Assembly: GCA_008704415.1 (NCBI GenBank)
Contig: VXIS01000163.1
Coordinates: forward strand, 1-64,000
Source of the DNA: Sphaerosporella brunnea
Lineage: Eukaryota > Ascomycota > Pezizomycetes > Pezizales > Pyronemataceae
Direction: 5' to 3'
DNA length: 64,000 nt
Shown here: piece after piece, positions 11,248-22,739 of the stretch
Layout: each line of letters opens with the position of its first letter
How positions within the stretch are numbered: the stretch's first letter is position 1
Notes under the pieces: generated by a model
Told to the model about the DNA's origin: nothing
Databases searched by the model: none
Seen by the model: only the letters and a program-made list of their open reading frames with translations
Program-made: the position numbers and the translations under genes

Positions 11248-11649
11248 ATGCCTCCCGCAGACCGCCTCGCAGCGCACCTCGGCGTCTCCGTCCTCCTCTC
11301 CTCCACCCTCCTCCTCACCAGCTGCACCGCCACCTACCTCCGCCACCGCCTCGAAGGCGAGACCTGGTGCGCCCCCATCGGCGCGCGCTGCTACTGCGAC
11401 GAAGACCTCGCGCTGCAGCTCTCGGCTGTGTGGCTGGCGGCCACAGCGTGGCTTTCGTGCCGCCGCCCCTGGGTGCCGCGGGTGCGGGACGTGGCCGCGG
11501 CGCTGGCGCTCGCCGCTGTCGCTGCCCTGCTCCTGGCCGCGTACGTTCTGTGCATGCGCGAGTGGCCTGAGTGGCTGCCGTGGCGCCCGTGCGGGCGCAG
11601 GCTTTGGAAGGGCCCGTGGTGGAGGTGTTGGGCTGATGTTACTGCGTAG
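11248..11649 (+). CDS. Small membrane protein, intact copy (right arm)
   Basis: This is an ORF of 133 codons. Residues about 8-28 form a hydrophobic leader ending in Leu-Leu-Thr-Ser-Cys, residues 55-70 and about 80-102 form further hydrophobic segments, and the C-terminus is rich in Trp, Arg and Cys. Two or three membrane passes are likely. The gene starts about 150 bp from the palindrome centre and points outward, facing its twin across a 297-bp divergent gap. GC content is high and the frame lacks stops over its length. No family was recognised. Confidence 0.5.
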   Translation: MPPADRLAAHLGVSVLLSSTLLLTSCTATYLRHRLEGETWCAPIGARCYCDEDLALQLSAVWLAATAWLSCRRPWVPRVRDVAAALALAAVAALLLAAYVLCMREWPEWLPWRPCGRRLWKGPWWRCWADVTA

Positions 11650-11981
11650 TCGACCGGATTTTCTGGAAAATTACATACACCTTCCCCCCCCCCGCCGCTG
11701 CTTTGTCGCGCTTGTGTTTTTTTTTCCCGCCACGGAGGCGGGGCTTCTGCTACGCTCCCGCCGTCGACCGCGGGGCTGGCGTGCGGAGTCCTCGAGAATC
11801 GTAGGCATCGATACTATAGAAATACGCCGCGCAAGAAGAAAGCGATCACCCCGTCAACCTTACAAACCCCAACAATTTTGTGCGGGGTGAGGGAGGGGCA
11901 ATCTTTTGCACCTTGGGGGGCTTGAGATGGTTAATGGCATGGGTCTTCCCCCTTGCACGCAGCAGCTGTCGTTTCGGTGGC

Positions 11982-12928
11982 ATGGACACCAAGCCAACAT
12001 ATCGCCGTGAAGCAGATCGCTGCGAGGCATACCACTCCATCCAGCGGATAGAAGCCATGCGAGCTACAACAAGGGAGGTTGAACCGATCCATCGCAGACT
12101 GAGCCTGTGGTATGTAGGCGGAGGGTTGCCATGCATCGATCTGGGAAGTTGATATCGGGTTCGACGTTCCCGGTGGTTGCGCATTAACAGAAATCTTAGT
12201 CAACTTTGGGTGTTTTCCCCCAGTCACATCAACTCACTCGTGTCTAAGCCAACGGGGGAACGCGCGTGGCCAGAAGGAGGTGTGCAAGGGGTTGGGAGCT
12301 TTCCGGTGCCCGCCTTCCGGCGGAGGCAACAGGTCATGGATGTACGTTTCCTACTGCTGATTTTGTACGCAGGCTTTCCGCCAGCAAATCCCGAGCGTTG
12401 TCAGTGCTACTAGCACAGCCGCAGGGGTGGATGACTTCGCGGACAACCAAAAAAAAAAAATGGACTCTCTGCAACCAGAAGCTTGAGTGGTTCGATGGGA
12501 AAAGATGAAAGTGCACTTTCTCCGAAAGACGAAGTGGCTAAGCAACAAAACCCCACGCCGGAGCCCCGGATGCTGATAAGACACTTGACGGCGGCCAGTC
12601 GTGCCGTGAGTTTTGCTCACTCCGTGATGGCTCGCTGGGCCCGGCTGCTTGCTGTCGGTGGCAGAGTGAAGGTGTATGGTGGGTTCATAGTATCTCACCA
12701 GTTACCACTGGTACCCAAAACACCCCGTGCCTCAACGGCTATGAGCTACAGTCCAGCTGGGGCGACGCCGGGGATTTCTTGTCGGGAAGTGGGAGGTGTT
12801 TTGCTCACTCGTGCCGGGAAAGGGCCGCACCTCATATCCTGCAGTTTCTGCGGGATATAAAGGTCGGGCAATCCGTGGCGGAGGAGGACGATACGTCATC
12901 GTCTGAGGGGGGGAGAGGGGAGGAGTGA
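11982..12928 (+). CDS. Probable three-exon gene, unrecognised (right arm)
   Basis: Exon 1 runs from ATG 11982 to 12109. Intron 1 is 12110-12223 (GTATGT donor, TTTTCCCCCAG acceptor) and keeps the frame. Exon 2 ends at 12341 before GTACGT. A CAG at 12596-12598 would start exon 3 in phase and run 109 codons to TGA 12926-12928, giving about 191 residues. Exon 3 is rich in Cys and Trp, followed by an acidic-serine tail (AEEDDTSSSEGG). No domain was recognised. A long second intron (257 nt) is the weak point. A secreted or membrane signal is not evident. Confidence 0.35.
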
Positions 12929-13412
12929 CTCGGCCCTGGAGGCCATGGCTTTGTTTTCTGCTGATTACCGGCATGTTTTCTTTCGTTTGTTTTCCGCTTC
13001 CTATACTTTTCTTCCTGGCATGCGGGGTGGCCGCAGTTGGCCCATGAGATAACGTCAAGAAGGGGGCGGACAGGATTAGGGTGGGGATGTGTAGTGGGTC
13101 TGTCATGATCTTTCGCGGTTGAATACAGACAACAAACCTGATTACAAACAAACAAAACTCGTGTCGGGAGAGTGACACTAGTGCAGTGTATGACCAGCCA
13201 ACAACTCGCATAGTACGAGGCTGCGGGGCAAAGAAGATGGCTCGCGGTAGAAAACGCTCACTTACTTTCAAAATGGAGATGTCAACAACCATTGAACGTC
13301 TAGTCTCAAAACATTCTGCCATGCATTCGGTTTGCGTTGCCGTTTTTGGAGGGTTTCTGTTGTGGAGTGTAACTGCCGAGTCTTGGTGTAATCTGATCTG
13401 GCCGGGCGGTCG

Positions 13413-13907
13413 TTGGATCTCACCTCACCTCGGTCAAAATGCATTTTGTTGCTTCGAGCGGGACCCGTAGGGCATATCCATCCAAGACTTTTAAGTTTTA
13501 GCCGCGGCGGTGATGCGCTGAGCGGGCGCCGAGCCCCCCCCTCCCCCCGCAAGGGACAGAAAATACTGTCAGTGCGCACTAGTTGCGGCTGCCCCCTTTC
13601 TTTCGCGAAGAGAAGTCGCTGTCTCGACAGAACCACAATTGATTATCATTCCGCCATCAGGTCCTCCACCGGCCTGAAGGCCTCCCCAGAAGCCGAGCAG
13701 CTCATCCAACAAGTGATCGAAGGAGGTTTTGGAGCTGAGCTGGGTGCAGAGAAATTCTCACACGAGAGCGCGTTTGCTCTGGTCCAGCAGTACGCGTTTG
13801 CAAACGGGCTGGCCGTGCGTGACGACTCGAAAGGCGAAGAACCGCCGCGTTTTCTCACGTGCCTATTATGGCAAGCCACTCTCCATTATGGCAAGCCACT
13901 CTCTTGA
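13413..13907 (+). pseudogene. FAR1-like domain remnant (right arm)
   Basis: The frame is open for 164 codons. Its second half holds SHESAFALVQQYAFANGLAV followed by a charged stretch and a Cys, the pattern of the FAR1/FHY3-type WRKY-GCM1 DNA-binding domain seen at the N-terminus of fungal MULE transposases (F/S-x-E-x-A....YA...G). The Cys/His ligands of a full domain are not all visible and no transposase core follows. It is probably a broken MULE-derived gene. Just after it, a 20-bp segment ending CAAGCCACTCTC is duplicated (about 13866-13905). Confidence 0.4.
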
Positions 13908-16376
13908 TGCTGAGAGAAGGGAGCTTAGCCGCCGACCAAGCAGAGCAGTTTGCCCACTCTCCAGTCTTCGTCGCCTCCCCACCATACGGCTCCGCAGTCC
14001 GATAGGAGCGAACCACAGCCTGCTCAAAGGCCACCAAAGCACCCCCGGGGGGTGGCAACCACTTTCAAACCTCTTCGGCAATCACGGTGTTGATGCTAGC
14101 CCGTTTCCAATGCGCCGACCGTCGAGGGGGCACCGTTGGCGGACGGTAAGTGTTTCCTATGAAAATGGGCATCCGTGGTTTGTGGCGGCAAGTGGTTTGT
14201 CAGAGCATGGGTCTACCGCCAAACAGTCCGTAGATACGATTCTCGTCAGGCAGTAACACCGAGGGTATTTTCCACCACACACAGCTGCTGCCGGGATCAT
14301 CCTCTATTTCAGGGATCGGATTTATCGCATTCAGTAGGCAGGATGAAACTCTGTGTCCAGCATCAGTGGACAACGTGTTCTGCACCCTGGTCGAGAAGCG
14401 TGCCGTTGGTTGGATCAAGTAACGTCTATTCGAGTCAAAGTTGCGGTAACCTGCAACATCTACCACTCCTCACGCGCTGGTCCGGACTCGAAGTGGCAGT
14501 ATTCCGGAAATGTCGATAATAATACTCCACACCCGGAAGACACGATCAGATCCAGGATATCCGCGAACAGCCCTCCGCAACGATGTCGAGACTGGAAACA
14601 GGCTGGTATGATGGAAAACGCGGTTGATTACATCTATATCCAGAGGAAACACCAGCAACACAGCCAAATGCGAGACCAAGTCCCTTAAAAAGCTGACGGC
14701 GGTGAGCTGTCCGTGCTGATTAAACGCCGGTTTGGAGGGGTCGGCGGCAGGGATTGGGTATCTCTGTGATTCGGACGTTGCGGGATGAATGTGGTTTGGA
14801 GGAACAGGGCAGTGCTTGTTGTCCATGGTTGCGTGGTGGCACGGTGGTGCTGAATAACAGGAGAAGCCGCTTATAATTGTTGTGATGGACCCGAGCTATC
14901 CTAGATGCACGCCACGCATTTAGATTTGCTTCCGCACATACTTTCAAAGTGAGCATACTTCTGCCAGAAATTCATGGTGCGTCAATCTTACGTCTGTCTG
15001 GTAGTTGACGAACAAGTTCTGGTATCAGCGGTTGGCATGTTCACATTGCAGCTGGTATTTCTTAACTCTCAAGCCATACATCGAACATGTGCCTCCGGAA
15101 TGACCTTCGCCGGTAGTTTCCATTTCCGCGATCGAAACAACGCCGAGGTACCACGTTTGCTCTGTCTCACGGACAGCCGGTGGACGGTCTGCTTCCGCAT
15201 CATGGCCAGCTTCGGGTCACACGACGACGACGGCTCATGCGAGGGTATGTACTTCTACGCTTTCATCACAGAAGCAGTGGTAATCCGCCAAACGCGAGAG
15301 CAGGTTTCCTTGCTCGGTCGTCTCCATGGGAGGAGCAGATGCAGGGTCGACAAGAAAGTACAGCGCACTCGTCTTACTTAGGACACAGGACTACAGCCAC
15401 GGCCTAGCGCAGCCGTCCGCCGCAAAGGTCGTGCGTGTACTTCTTCGGATCGAACGGCGGCGGCACGGCGGCTGCACAAGATGAGTGGTTCAGCGAGAAG
15501 ATCGAGCTTTAGCAGCACAACGGGCGCTCGAGTGGAGATTTTACAGAAAATTATCGCAGCCGTTGGAGAGGAGAGAGCAATTGTTAACTTCGACAGGCCA
15601 GCACGGAGACTCAGCAGTGATTCCGCGCGTCCCGTGAAGTCAGCGGTCAAGAAGACAGCCCAGTTGGCCGCACGCGGAAATGAGCACATTCAACCCCGCC
15701 GTTGAGACCAGCCTTCCCCCACGTTTGCGTGGCTCCTGGCCCCCTGTTCACATCAGCCTATCCCCATTCCCTCGTCGATGGTCACTCAGTGTTCCGCTCA
15801 CGCCGCAGGAGGGATCGGGCCGCCGGAACCCGTGCCACTGCCGCGCGCACAGAGCTTGCCGCATTGAACAACGGCCCCCGCAGAAGCTGAAGCTTACCAA
15901 CCGGGCGGCTGGCTCGCGAGAAGCTGGATTCTCGATGAATCGTCTAGATCTTTGGCGGAGCCGAAAGATGGGGTATCGGCGAACGGAAAGGAGCCTCACG
16001 GTTTCGCTGTTGGCGCGAATGGATCCTTTGGCGCGTCTTTGGTTGGTGGCTGGTGGAATGGTTGTTTCGGTAATGTGAATTGTTTTCGTTTTGTAAACTG
16101 TACAAATGCCGCGTGCCCTGTCGCTGTGATATTGAAGGACTGGAAATGTTGCCGCGTGTTGGCTTTCAGGCCATCTTTCACCGGTTCTCTGTAAGTGGAG
16201 AGTCGATCTGCACAGTGCGCATGTCATCATATAAACAGAATCAAGCCTGCGTCGAAATCACAACACGCGATACCTCGAGAACGAACTCACTCCATCGGCG
16301 TATCTCTAGACGCAATCAGGCCGGTAGTGTGCGCCTCTAATACCAACGGGCAATAATCACCAAACAACTTCAAGCC
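13908..16376. other. Diverged block of right arm, no intact gene
   Basis: This is the mirror of about 5785-8270. Frames such as 14974-15381 + and 15481-15705 + are open here but shifted or broken in the left arm. Without knowing which arm is correct, no gene can be called. Confidence 0.6.
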
Positions 16377-16721
16377 TCAATGAGGAACCACCGGGTTGGC
16401 GCTGGGTACTTCGGCTCTTTGTTTGGTGCGTCCGCCACACTTCCGGGGGTAGAGTAGATCACGCCGGCACTGTACAATAAATAGTAAGTCTAGTGTTTGG
16501 AGAAATACTGGCTTGTTTGGGAAATTCGAACAGAAAAATCTTCCCGCAAGAGCCCCCAGCAAGCTTACAGCAGCGGCCAAAAACAACCCCAGTCGCGGTC
16601 CAAATGAAAACCCAATAGAGAAAAAGATGGCCAGCTTCAAACACACCACCGCAAAAGGCCCCACCGCTCGCAAAAGTAATGCAAAGTCCGCCCACCAACT
16701 CCGAGCTATCTCCAGCCCCAT
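16377..16721 (-). CDS. Small putative membrane protein (right arm)
   Basis: This is the mirror of 5419-5784 with 114 codons. The first 92 residues or so, containing both hydrophobic stretches, agree with the left copy. After LLYP the reading frame differs by one base and ends earlier. Only one of the two C-termini can be original. Confidence 0.35.
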   Translation of the reverse strand: MGLEIARSWWADFALLLRAVGPFAVVCLKLAIFFSIGFSFGPRLGLFLAAAVSLLGALAGRFFCSNFPNKPVFLQTLDLLFIVQCRRDLLYPRKCGGRTKQRAEVPSANPVVPH

Positions 16722-16749
16722 TATAGTTCCTTAATCCACTTCCCGCCTC

Positions 16750-18057
16750 CTACTGCACAGGCATCGTAAGCTCCCCAACCATCTCCAGCCATCTCGATGC
16801 CTCTGGCATATTCCCCAACTCCAGATTCATCGCCGCCAACTTCAAAAGGATAACCCTGATCCTCTTGTCGCCTTGCGTCCCCGCCATCTCGCGCTTTCTC
16901 AGCGCCATTTCGTAGTGCGCCACGCTATCCGCATGCTGCTTCGTGTTCAGGAACTGGTCGCCGCTTTGTTCCAGCCTGTCGGCGAGGAAGCGGAGGAGCT
17001 CGGGTGAGCGCCCGGAGGAGGCTTTGTAAGGTGGCTCGTAGGCGGATATGGCTTCTATGGCTTCTGCTTTGTAGGGTGGTTGGTACGCAGCTAAGGATTC
17101 TTTTGTGAAGATATCGGGATCGTGGTGTTCTGCTGGTTCTTCCGGGATGGGGGTGTGGTAGAGATGCTGCGATGGGTGGTATTCCGGATCAGGACCTGCC
17201 ATGTCGGAGGAGAAGGAATAGTCCGCTTGCATAGGCTTCTTATATGATAAGCTTCGGTATAACAACAGTCGGCGAAGGCAAAATACCGGAGCAACGAGTT
17301 CATTTTGTTCCGCGATATCCATGCCGCGGAAGAACGGCGAACTCATGCTTGAGCTGGCCGCATAAGCTGGCACCGAAGCCGATCTTGGGAGACTTGAATC
17401 AAAGGCTGCGGGTTTGGCGTTTTCGTTGCTGCCGGGGCTCGGTGGTGACCAGTTGATGTCCGGTGTCAGCAACCGAGGTGTCCAATACGCCACCGACGAG
17501 GGCGTGCCTGTTCGCGAATATAAGTGCTGCTTTTCCCTCCTTCGCGGAAGATAAGGAGCACATACTGCACGCTACGCTGGGCGCTGGATTCCCGAATCGT
17601 TTCCGTGAACGATCCACCTTCTGCCCCGGCACCGGCTTTCCGTGCCACGAAAACATCGTCGGTTTGTTATCCTCCGCCTGTCTCCGATCCTGGATCTGGA
17701 GCATGGCCATCATCTTATGTTTCGGGATATTTTTCTGGAAATTCCACACGCAGAGGATGCGTTTCTTGTATTGTGTTTCGCTGGTCCCGAAACAACGTCA
17801 GCTATGACTAAGCGCGGGGGGGTAGCAGTGATTGGCGCTTACGTCGCATAGAATCCATGCATCTGGTAAATAAGTCGGCGCACATCTTTCAGCATAATTC
17901 CGTCCTGGAGATATAGCTCTTTGATCCGATCTTTGTAGGCATCCCATTCTTTCCCGCTTATCTCTCGCGGGCGGAGATTCGCTTCCCAGGCGTCGTCTTT
18001 TTGCCAGGAGGAGGGGCGCCCGTGCACCCAGCTTGTCGAGCGGATCGTGGAGTTCAT
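16750..18057 (-). CDS. Clr5-domain protein, right arm copy
   Basis: This is the mirror copy of the gene at 4083-5390. The first intron is at about 17781-17842 and the stop is at 16750. The translated segments of the two copies are identical in every open frame compared, so both would be intact if the palindrome is real. It has the same Clr5 half-domains, the same TPR-like C-terminal helices and the same small membrane ORF just downstream (16377-16721). An upstream alternative ATG is at 18147. Confidence 0.75.
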
Positions 18058-18149
18058 GAAGGCGTTGAATTGCGAGGTAGGAACAAATTCGAGAACCTGA
18101 TGTTGTAGATATACATGTTTTGTTACGTTACTCCTGCGCAACAGCATAG

Positions 18150-19606
18150 GTGTCCTGCATGCCTGTCTTGCTTAGCCGCCGGACCTCTGATTTGTTCACA
18201 ACACAGCCTTGTCGGCCTGACTAACAAATCATCAACTCAGCTGCAGGGTGCTTTTGCGGCACCACGAAACGGGCTGTGACTGGGCAGTGGTCGTCGGTGT
18301 AATCTTACGTCCTCTTAGTTAATCCAGCCTGCTTCCGTTTCGCCACTGATGCCAGGGTGTAACTGCAGACCAGATCTGCAAAGTCGCGGACCGAGGGAAG
18401 CGCCAGAAGCTGTTGGTTGCGACGGAGATGATTCAGCCACATTGGCGGTAGACGCTAAGCCCGATGCGCATGGCCGCAGTGGCTATGCCTGAGCGACAGT
18501 CTGTCTCGACAGATTGTAGACGTTCCGGATTCCGTTTGTTATCGAACATGGGAGACAAGCATCGTTGACAGCCTGGGTCAGCTCAGGAAGTTACAGCATA
18601 GCCGGGACATGTACCATCACTCGCATCTGCTGCCTTGTCCGCCGGCTGGCCGGCCAAATCAGGAGAGAGCCCCTGGAAGTTGCTCACACTGAGATATGTC
18701 CGAAGGAGGTCTGTGAGGCGAGAGTTCCTCTGTTTGATGGCCGATTGGAACGTAGATGATCAACCCTTGGAGCAGCCCGATGGTGGCGGATCCTTCACTC
18801 CGGTCCCGGGCATTCCCAAGCGGTGAAATCCATCCAGCACGCTCCTCTCATCCCCACCCTGCTTAGGCGTGCTGAACCCCCTCCTTTCCCCCTCACTCGC
18901 TTCTCTTTTGTCCAGCTTCCCGGCTCCCTATGTTGAGAAGTGCCCCGCTCGGCAAAACCCTCTCCAGCAGTTAATCTCCCTGAGCATGCTTCGTTGGCTG
19001 TAGCGCCGTGGCTAGATTAAGCTCGTGGCGGATCTGGCGCGGCTGTCAGGTCCTCGGGAGAGAGATAGAAGCAAACATATAGGCGTCGATAGCTATCGCG
19101 AAAGAAGTTTTAACGTTTGTGGTGGTGCAGGTTTGTCGGATTGGTGTGGGACGGGGAGGGGGTGAGCGGGTGTTGGTGGCAAGGTTGGAGTTGGAACCTG
19201 GAAATCGTAGTCAAGGGCTTTTGCGGAAAGGGACCAGGCGAGTGTAAAGCCGCCGTATGGTCTTCGGAAATAAAACCGGTAAACTAACCGTATGCTTAGT
19301 TTCTTCCACATCGAGACTGGTACAAAAAAAGAAACAAAAAAAAAAAACAAAAGATAATCGTAATGACCTGCATTTTGAGGGTTTCCTCGATAACCAGCAT
19401 GTGGGAGAAGGGCGAGTGATATTTCATGCTTCACGTCCTGCCAACTCCGTAGAGTCGCTTTGGTTCGGAAAGATAGAGTTGATGCCTACCATACCGTGGG
19501 GTACCATGCATGCTTCTGGTGTTTTTGGCGGCGTTATGGATTTTGTTTGTGGCGGTTCCGTTGCTACTGTTAAAGTACGAGCTACTATTGTAAAGCGAGC
19601 CCAAAT
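18150..19606. other. No gene recognised (right arm)
   Basis: This is the mirror of 2535-3990, with the same short ORFs and an A-rich run near 19323-19350. Nothing further is supported. Confidence 0.6.
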
Positions 19607-20197
19607 TTATGTCTTAAGTAGAAAATCAAATAATTCATAGCATGTACCGAGCTGATAGCAACAACGAAATACTTCTCCCCCCCCCCCCCCGCCCAACAAG
19701 ACGCCACTGCATTCCGGAACAGCTCCGCAACCGACCGCCAGCGGAGTTGTTTCCCTGCTGAAGTTTCCCAAGAGGCGGTTGCAAACGATGGTTAGCTCGA
19801 GGACGGTGCCGATGATGAAAGCGAATGTGGTAGTCGCTCGAGCACGGGTGCAGTATGAAGAAGGTTTGAATGTACCGCCTCGAAGTTCTGCTGACGACCA
19901 GAAGTGTTGTGGTTCATGACGTTTTGTTTTGTGTGGGGACGGGAGGAAAATTCCGTTGTGGCGCGCTTGGGATTGGCCGGCCGCCGAATTCGGACCGGTT
20001 TTGAGGCTTCGCTCGATGGCCTCGCGGAACTGTCGCGCTTCCTCGGCCTCGCGGTGTCCGGAAAACATGGGTGCGCGGGACCCTCGGAAGGTTAGAAATC
20101 CCGTGGTTAATGGGCTGCTCGGTGTCACGCTGCTGCCCAACGACGGCGGGAGGTGCTGCTCAAAAAAGACGCGCAATGGCGACGGGGAGTGGTGCAA
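19607..20197 (-). CDS. Hypothetical ORF with a UIM-like segment (right arm)
   Basis: This is the exact mirror of the 196-codon ORF at 1944-2534, with the same UIM-like Ala-Ile-x-x-Ser-Leu segment and the same homopolymer tract (here poly-C, about 19678-19690). The same doubts apply. Confidence 0.25.
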   Translation of the reverse strand: MHHSPSPLRVFFEQHLPPSLGSSVTPSSPLTTGFLTFRGSRAPMFSGHREAEEARQFREAIERSLKTGPNSAAGQSQARHNGIFLPSPHKTKRHEPQHFWSSAELRGGTFKPSSYCTRARATTTFAFIIGTVLELTIVCNRLLGNFSRETTPLAVGCGAVPECSGVLLGGGGGGEVFRCCYQLGTCYELFDFLLKT

Positions 20198-20441
20198 AGC
20201 GCAGGAAACCGTTCACACCCTTTTCGCGGAGCCGTGAAGGTCATGGAGGTGAGCTGAGATCCTCAAGCAGCGGATTGCGACACACCGAGCTCCATGACAC
20301 TCGATACCCAGAGCTGCTCAGGCTCTGGGCATGAGCCGTGTGCTGTGCTCACTTCAGGAGGATCGCGAATAGCGATGGGACTTATCCTCGTATCCCGCGA
20401 TCACCCTGATAACCAAACCATCCAACGCCTTGAGAAGGCGC

Positions 20442-21391
20442 TCACATTCCTGAAGCCAGCCATTCCTCGCCCACAGATCCAGCGCCACCAAAGAACCGCC
20501 CAACTGCCGCCTCCGTAAATTCACCGAACATGTACCCGGGCGGTAGCATCCTCACGCCTTCTCCCTTGTTCCCCGGGCGCGGCATGTACACGCAGTTGGA
20601 CCAGCGCTTTGGGGTCGACCAGGACAGCCTAGGTGATGCCAGTCGATACCGGGGCCCTTCAATGGTTTTCTCTCCCTGCACCGGGCGTTTGAACGCCTTG
20701 TCGAAGCTGGAAATGCCCTCGGTGACAACCAGTGGCTGCTTGTTGCTGTAGAACGTCGATCTATTCGGCCACTATAGAGCGAAGGGAAGGTCTTTACCCA
20801 GTAAGATTCCTTACTGATTATGGATGAGGAAGTAACGGACTCCACTGTGGTGTGCACGTAGGGAGAGGTCGTCGAGGGGAAATTGGGACCGCTTTAGTTA
20901 GCTCTAGTGTTTCGACCTTTGCGATGAGACTACTGTCAATCGGTACTCTCCTTTAAGGTCACGGATCAGAAAGCAACTTACTTCGCCCTGAGACGCTGAT
21001 GGATCGTAAATTCCGATGATCCCATTCTGGCTATGAGCAACCACGTTATGCCAATCAGATAGGTTCTCGTCTGCGTGCAAGTTGCTGTCGTCCTTGCCGT
21101 CCTTGGCTTTCTTGGATCCCTCCTGCTTGACAGGAACAGGTTAACTTGTGGCAGCGAGAGCGACGTCACGCGTGACTCGCGATACGCAGAGTCTGTCAGC
21201 CCTGAAAGCCCGACGCGACTGGTTGGTAAGATAGGCGACGATTTCATGCGGTGCAGGAGTAGCACCACGCGTTGTATCGTTGTAACTACCACTTTGCATC
21301 GATTGCGGGTTGTAAGGCGGCCTGCAATCGGCAGTGGTGGTGGAGCTCAAGGAGGAGGAGGAGGAGGAAGAGGGAAGAGTGATTGAATTGA
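20442..21391 (-). CDS. Probable spliced gene, unrecognised (right arm copy)
   Basis: This is the mirror copy of the candidate at 750-1699, with the same open stretches and the same GTAAGT donor read on the minus strand (near 20981). The two copies give the same translated segments, so this locus was not affected by the indels seen elsewhere in the arms. Its function is unknown. Confidence 0.3.
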
Positions 21392-21834
21392 GGTATAAAG
21401 TTCTCACGACAGCGAGGAGTGTGACAGCGCGTGAACGTGAAATCCTTTCCCTAAACCCTGTTTCCTCGTGAGCGCTTGGTTCGATGCCCTACTCGCCACC
21501 TCCCCATCCCTTAAATACCACACCCACGGTTCTCCCACTTCCCCAACATGCCACCAATGCAATTTCCAACCGACTACCGCGAGCAGCGCGCAGCCACCCA
21601 ACCTCTTCAGGAACGCAGGTAACAGCAGGGCATCCTCAAACCTCGACCAGTCTAGCCCACCAACCGCGTCTACCCATAACCGCTACCAGGCCTGCGGGTT
21701 TTGTCCGCCGTAGCGGATAGAAGCCGCGATCCGCCAGAACGTCATACTCGAGAATGCGGAGCGACTACACAGCACTTCCATTCTGGAGCGGAGCCGTGGA
21801 GGAGCTTTAGCGACGATACTGCGGAACAAGCGAT

Positions 21835-22165
21835 TCCGAACAAGCCGACATCAACAAGGTGACCTGCTCGTAAGTTAACCAAGTTCACAAACTACGCAAT
21901 TCACTGACATCCTATCCTCTAGGCCTTGTAAAGCACCGACGGAGAGCGATTCCGAATAAGCCGACATCAACAAGGTGACCTACTCGTAAGTTAACCAAGT
22001 TCACAAACTGCGTCATTCACTGACATCCTATCCTCTAAGCCTTGGAAAGGCACCGACGGAGAGCGATTCCGAACAAGCCGACATCAACAAGGTGACCTAC
22101 TCGTAAGTTAACCAAGTTCACAAACTGCGTCATTCACTGACATCCTATCCTCTAGGCCTTGCAAT
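21835..22165 (-). repeat. 117-bp tandem repeat, outer end of right arm
   Basis: This is the mirror of the repeats at 1-320, in reverse orientation. The last unit runs a few bases past the mirror of position 1 and then joins GCAATGGTTGCATCG, which leads into a different tandem repeat. The array therefore marks the junction between palindrome and single-copy flank. Confidence 0.93.
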
Positions 22166-22174
22166 GGTTGCATC

Positions 22175-22735
22175 GCTGCGTCAGGCACCGACGGAGAGCA
22201 CCTCCTTGAGGGACACACGTTTTCCTAGGGAGTTAGTGCACTCCTTACAGAGTGGACCCTCGTTGGTCCAAAGCTGGGATCCAGAGGACGATACCGCCGA
22301 AGAGTTGCATTGTGGGGCCCCACTACCGACAGGTTTTACTCGCGAAGTCGGTTTTTGGGGCCCCACTACGGATAGGTTTTCCTCGGGAGTTGGTGCACTC
22401 CTTACAGAGTGGACCCTCGTTGGTCCAAAGCTAGGATCCTGAGGATGATACCGCCGCAGCGTTGCATTGTGGGGCCCCAATACCGACAGGTTTTACTCGC
22501 GAAGTCGGATTTTGGGGCCCCACTACAGATAGATTTTACACGTGGCCTCCGGTGGCAAACTGGCAAGATGACGCTCGTTGGTGCAAAGCTGGGATCCTGA
22601 GGATGATACCGCCGAAGCGTTGCATTGTGGGGCCCCACTACCGATAGGTTTACTCGCGAAATCGGTCTGTGGGGCCCCACTACGGATCGATTTTACACGT
22701 GGCCTCCGGTGGCAAACTGGCAAGATGGCTGTTGG
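22175..22735 (+). repeat. 157-bp tandem repeat with GGGGCCCC motifs
   Basis: About 3.4 copies with a 157-158 bp period, anchored by GTTGCATT at 22304, 22461 and 22619. Most units carry the self-complementary box GGGGCCCC twice, followed by an ACTAC or similar half-site and TTTT. The units differ by substitutions and by the exchange of GTTGGTGCACTCC for CGTGGCCTCCGG. Confidence 0.9.
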
Positions 22736-22739
22736 AACT

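Larger units (their letters stand above)
11101..22141 (-). repeat. Right arm of the giant palindrome
   Basis: This is the mirror copy of 1-11096. The innermost bases GGTGTG (11091-11096) and CACACC (11101-11106) pair across the 4-base spacer CCCG. Where the arms differ, this one often keeps the longer open frame, for example in the small membrane gene at 11248-11649 and the FAR1-like ORF at 13413-13907. Outside the arm the sequence continues into unrelated 157-bp repeats. Confidence 0.97.

Noticed and set aside
12342..12372. 31-nt intron in the three-exon gene
   Set aside because: GTACGT and GCAG are present, but 31 nt is shorter than normal fungal introns and the frame after it is closed soon.
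1..22141. RIP as the cause of differences between palindrome arms
   Set aside because: The differences inspected are mainly single-base gains and losses with mixed substitutions, not the C-to-T transitions that RIP produces.
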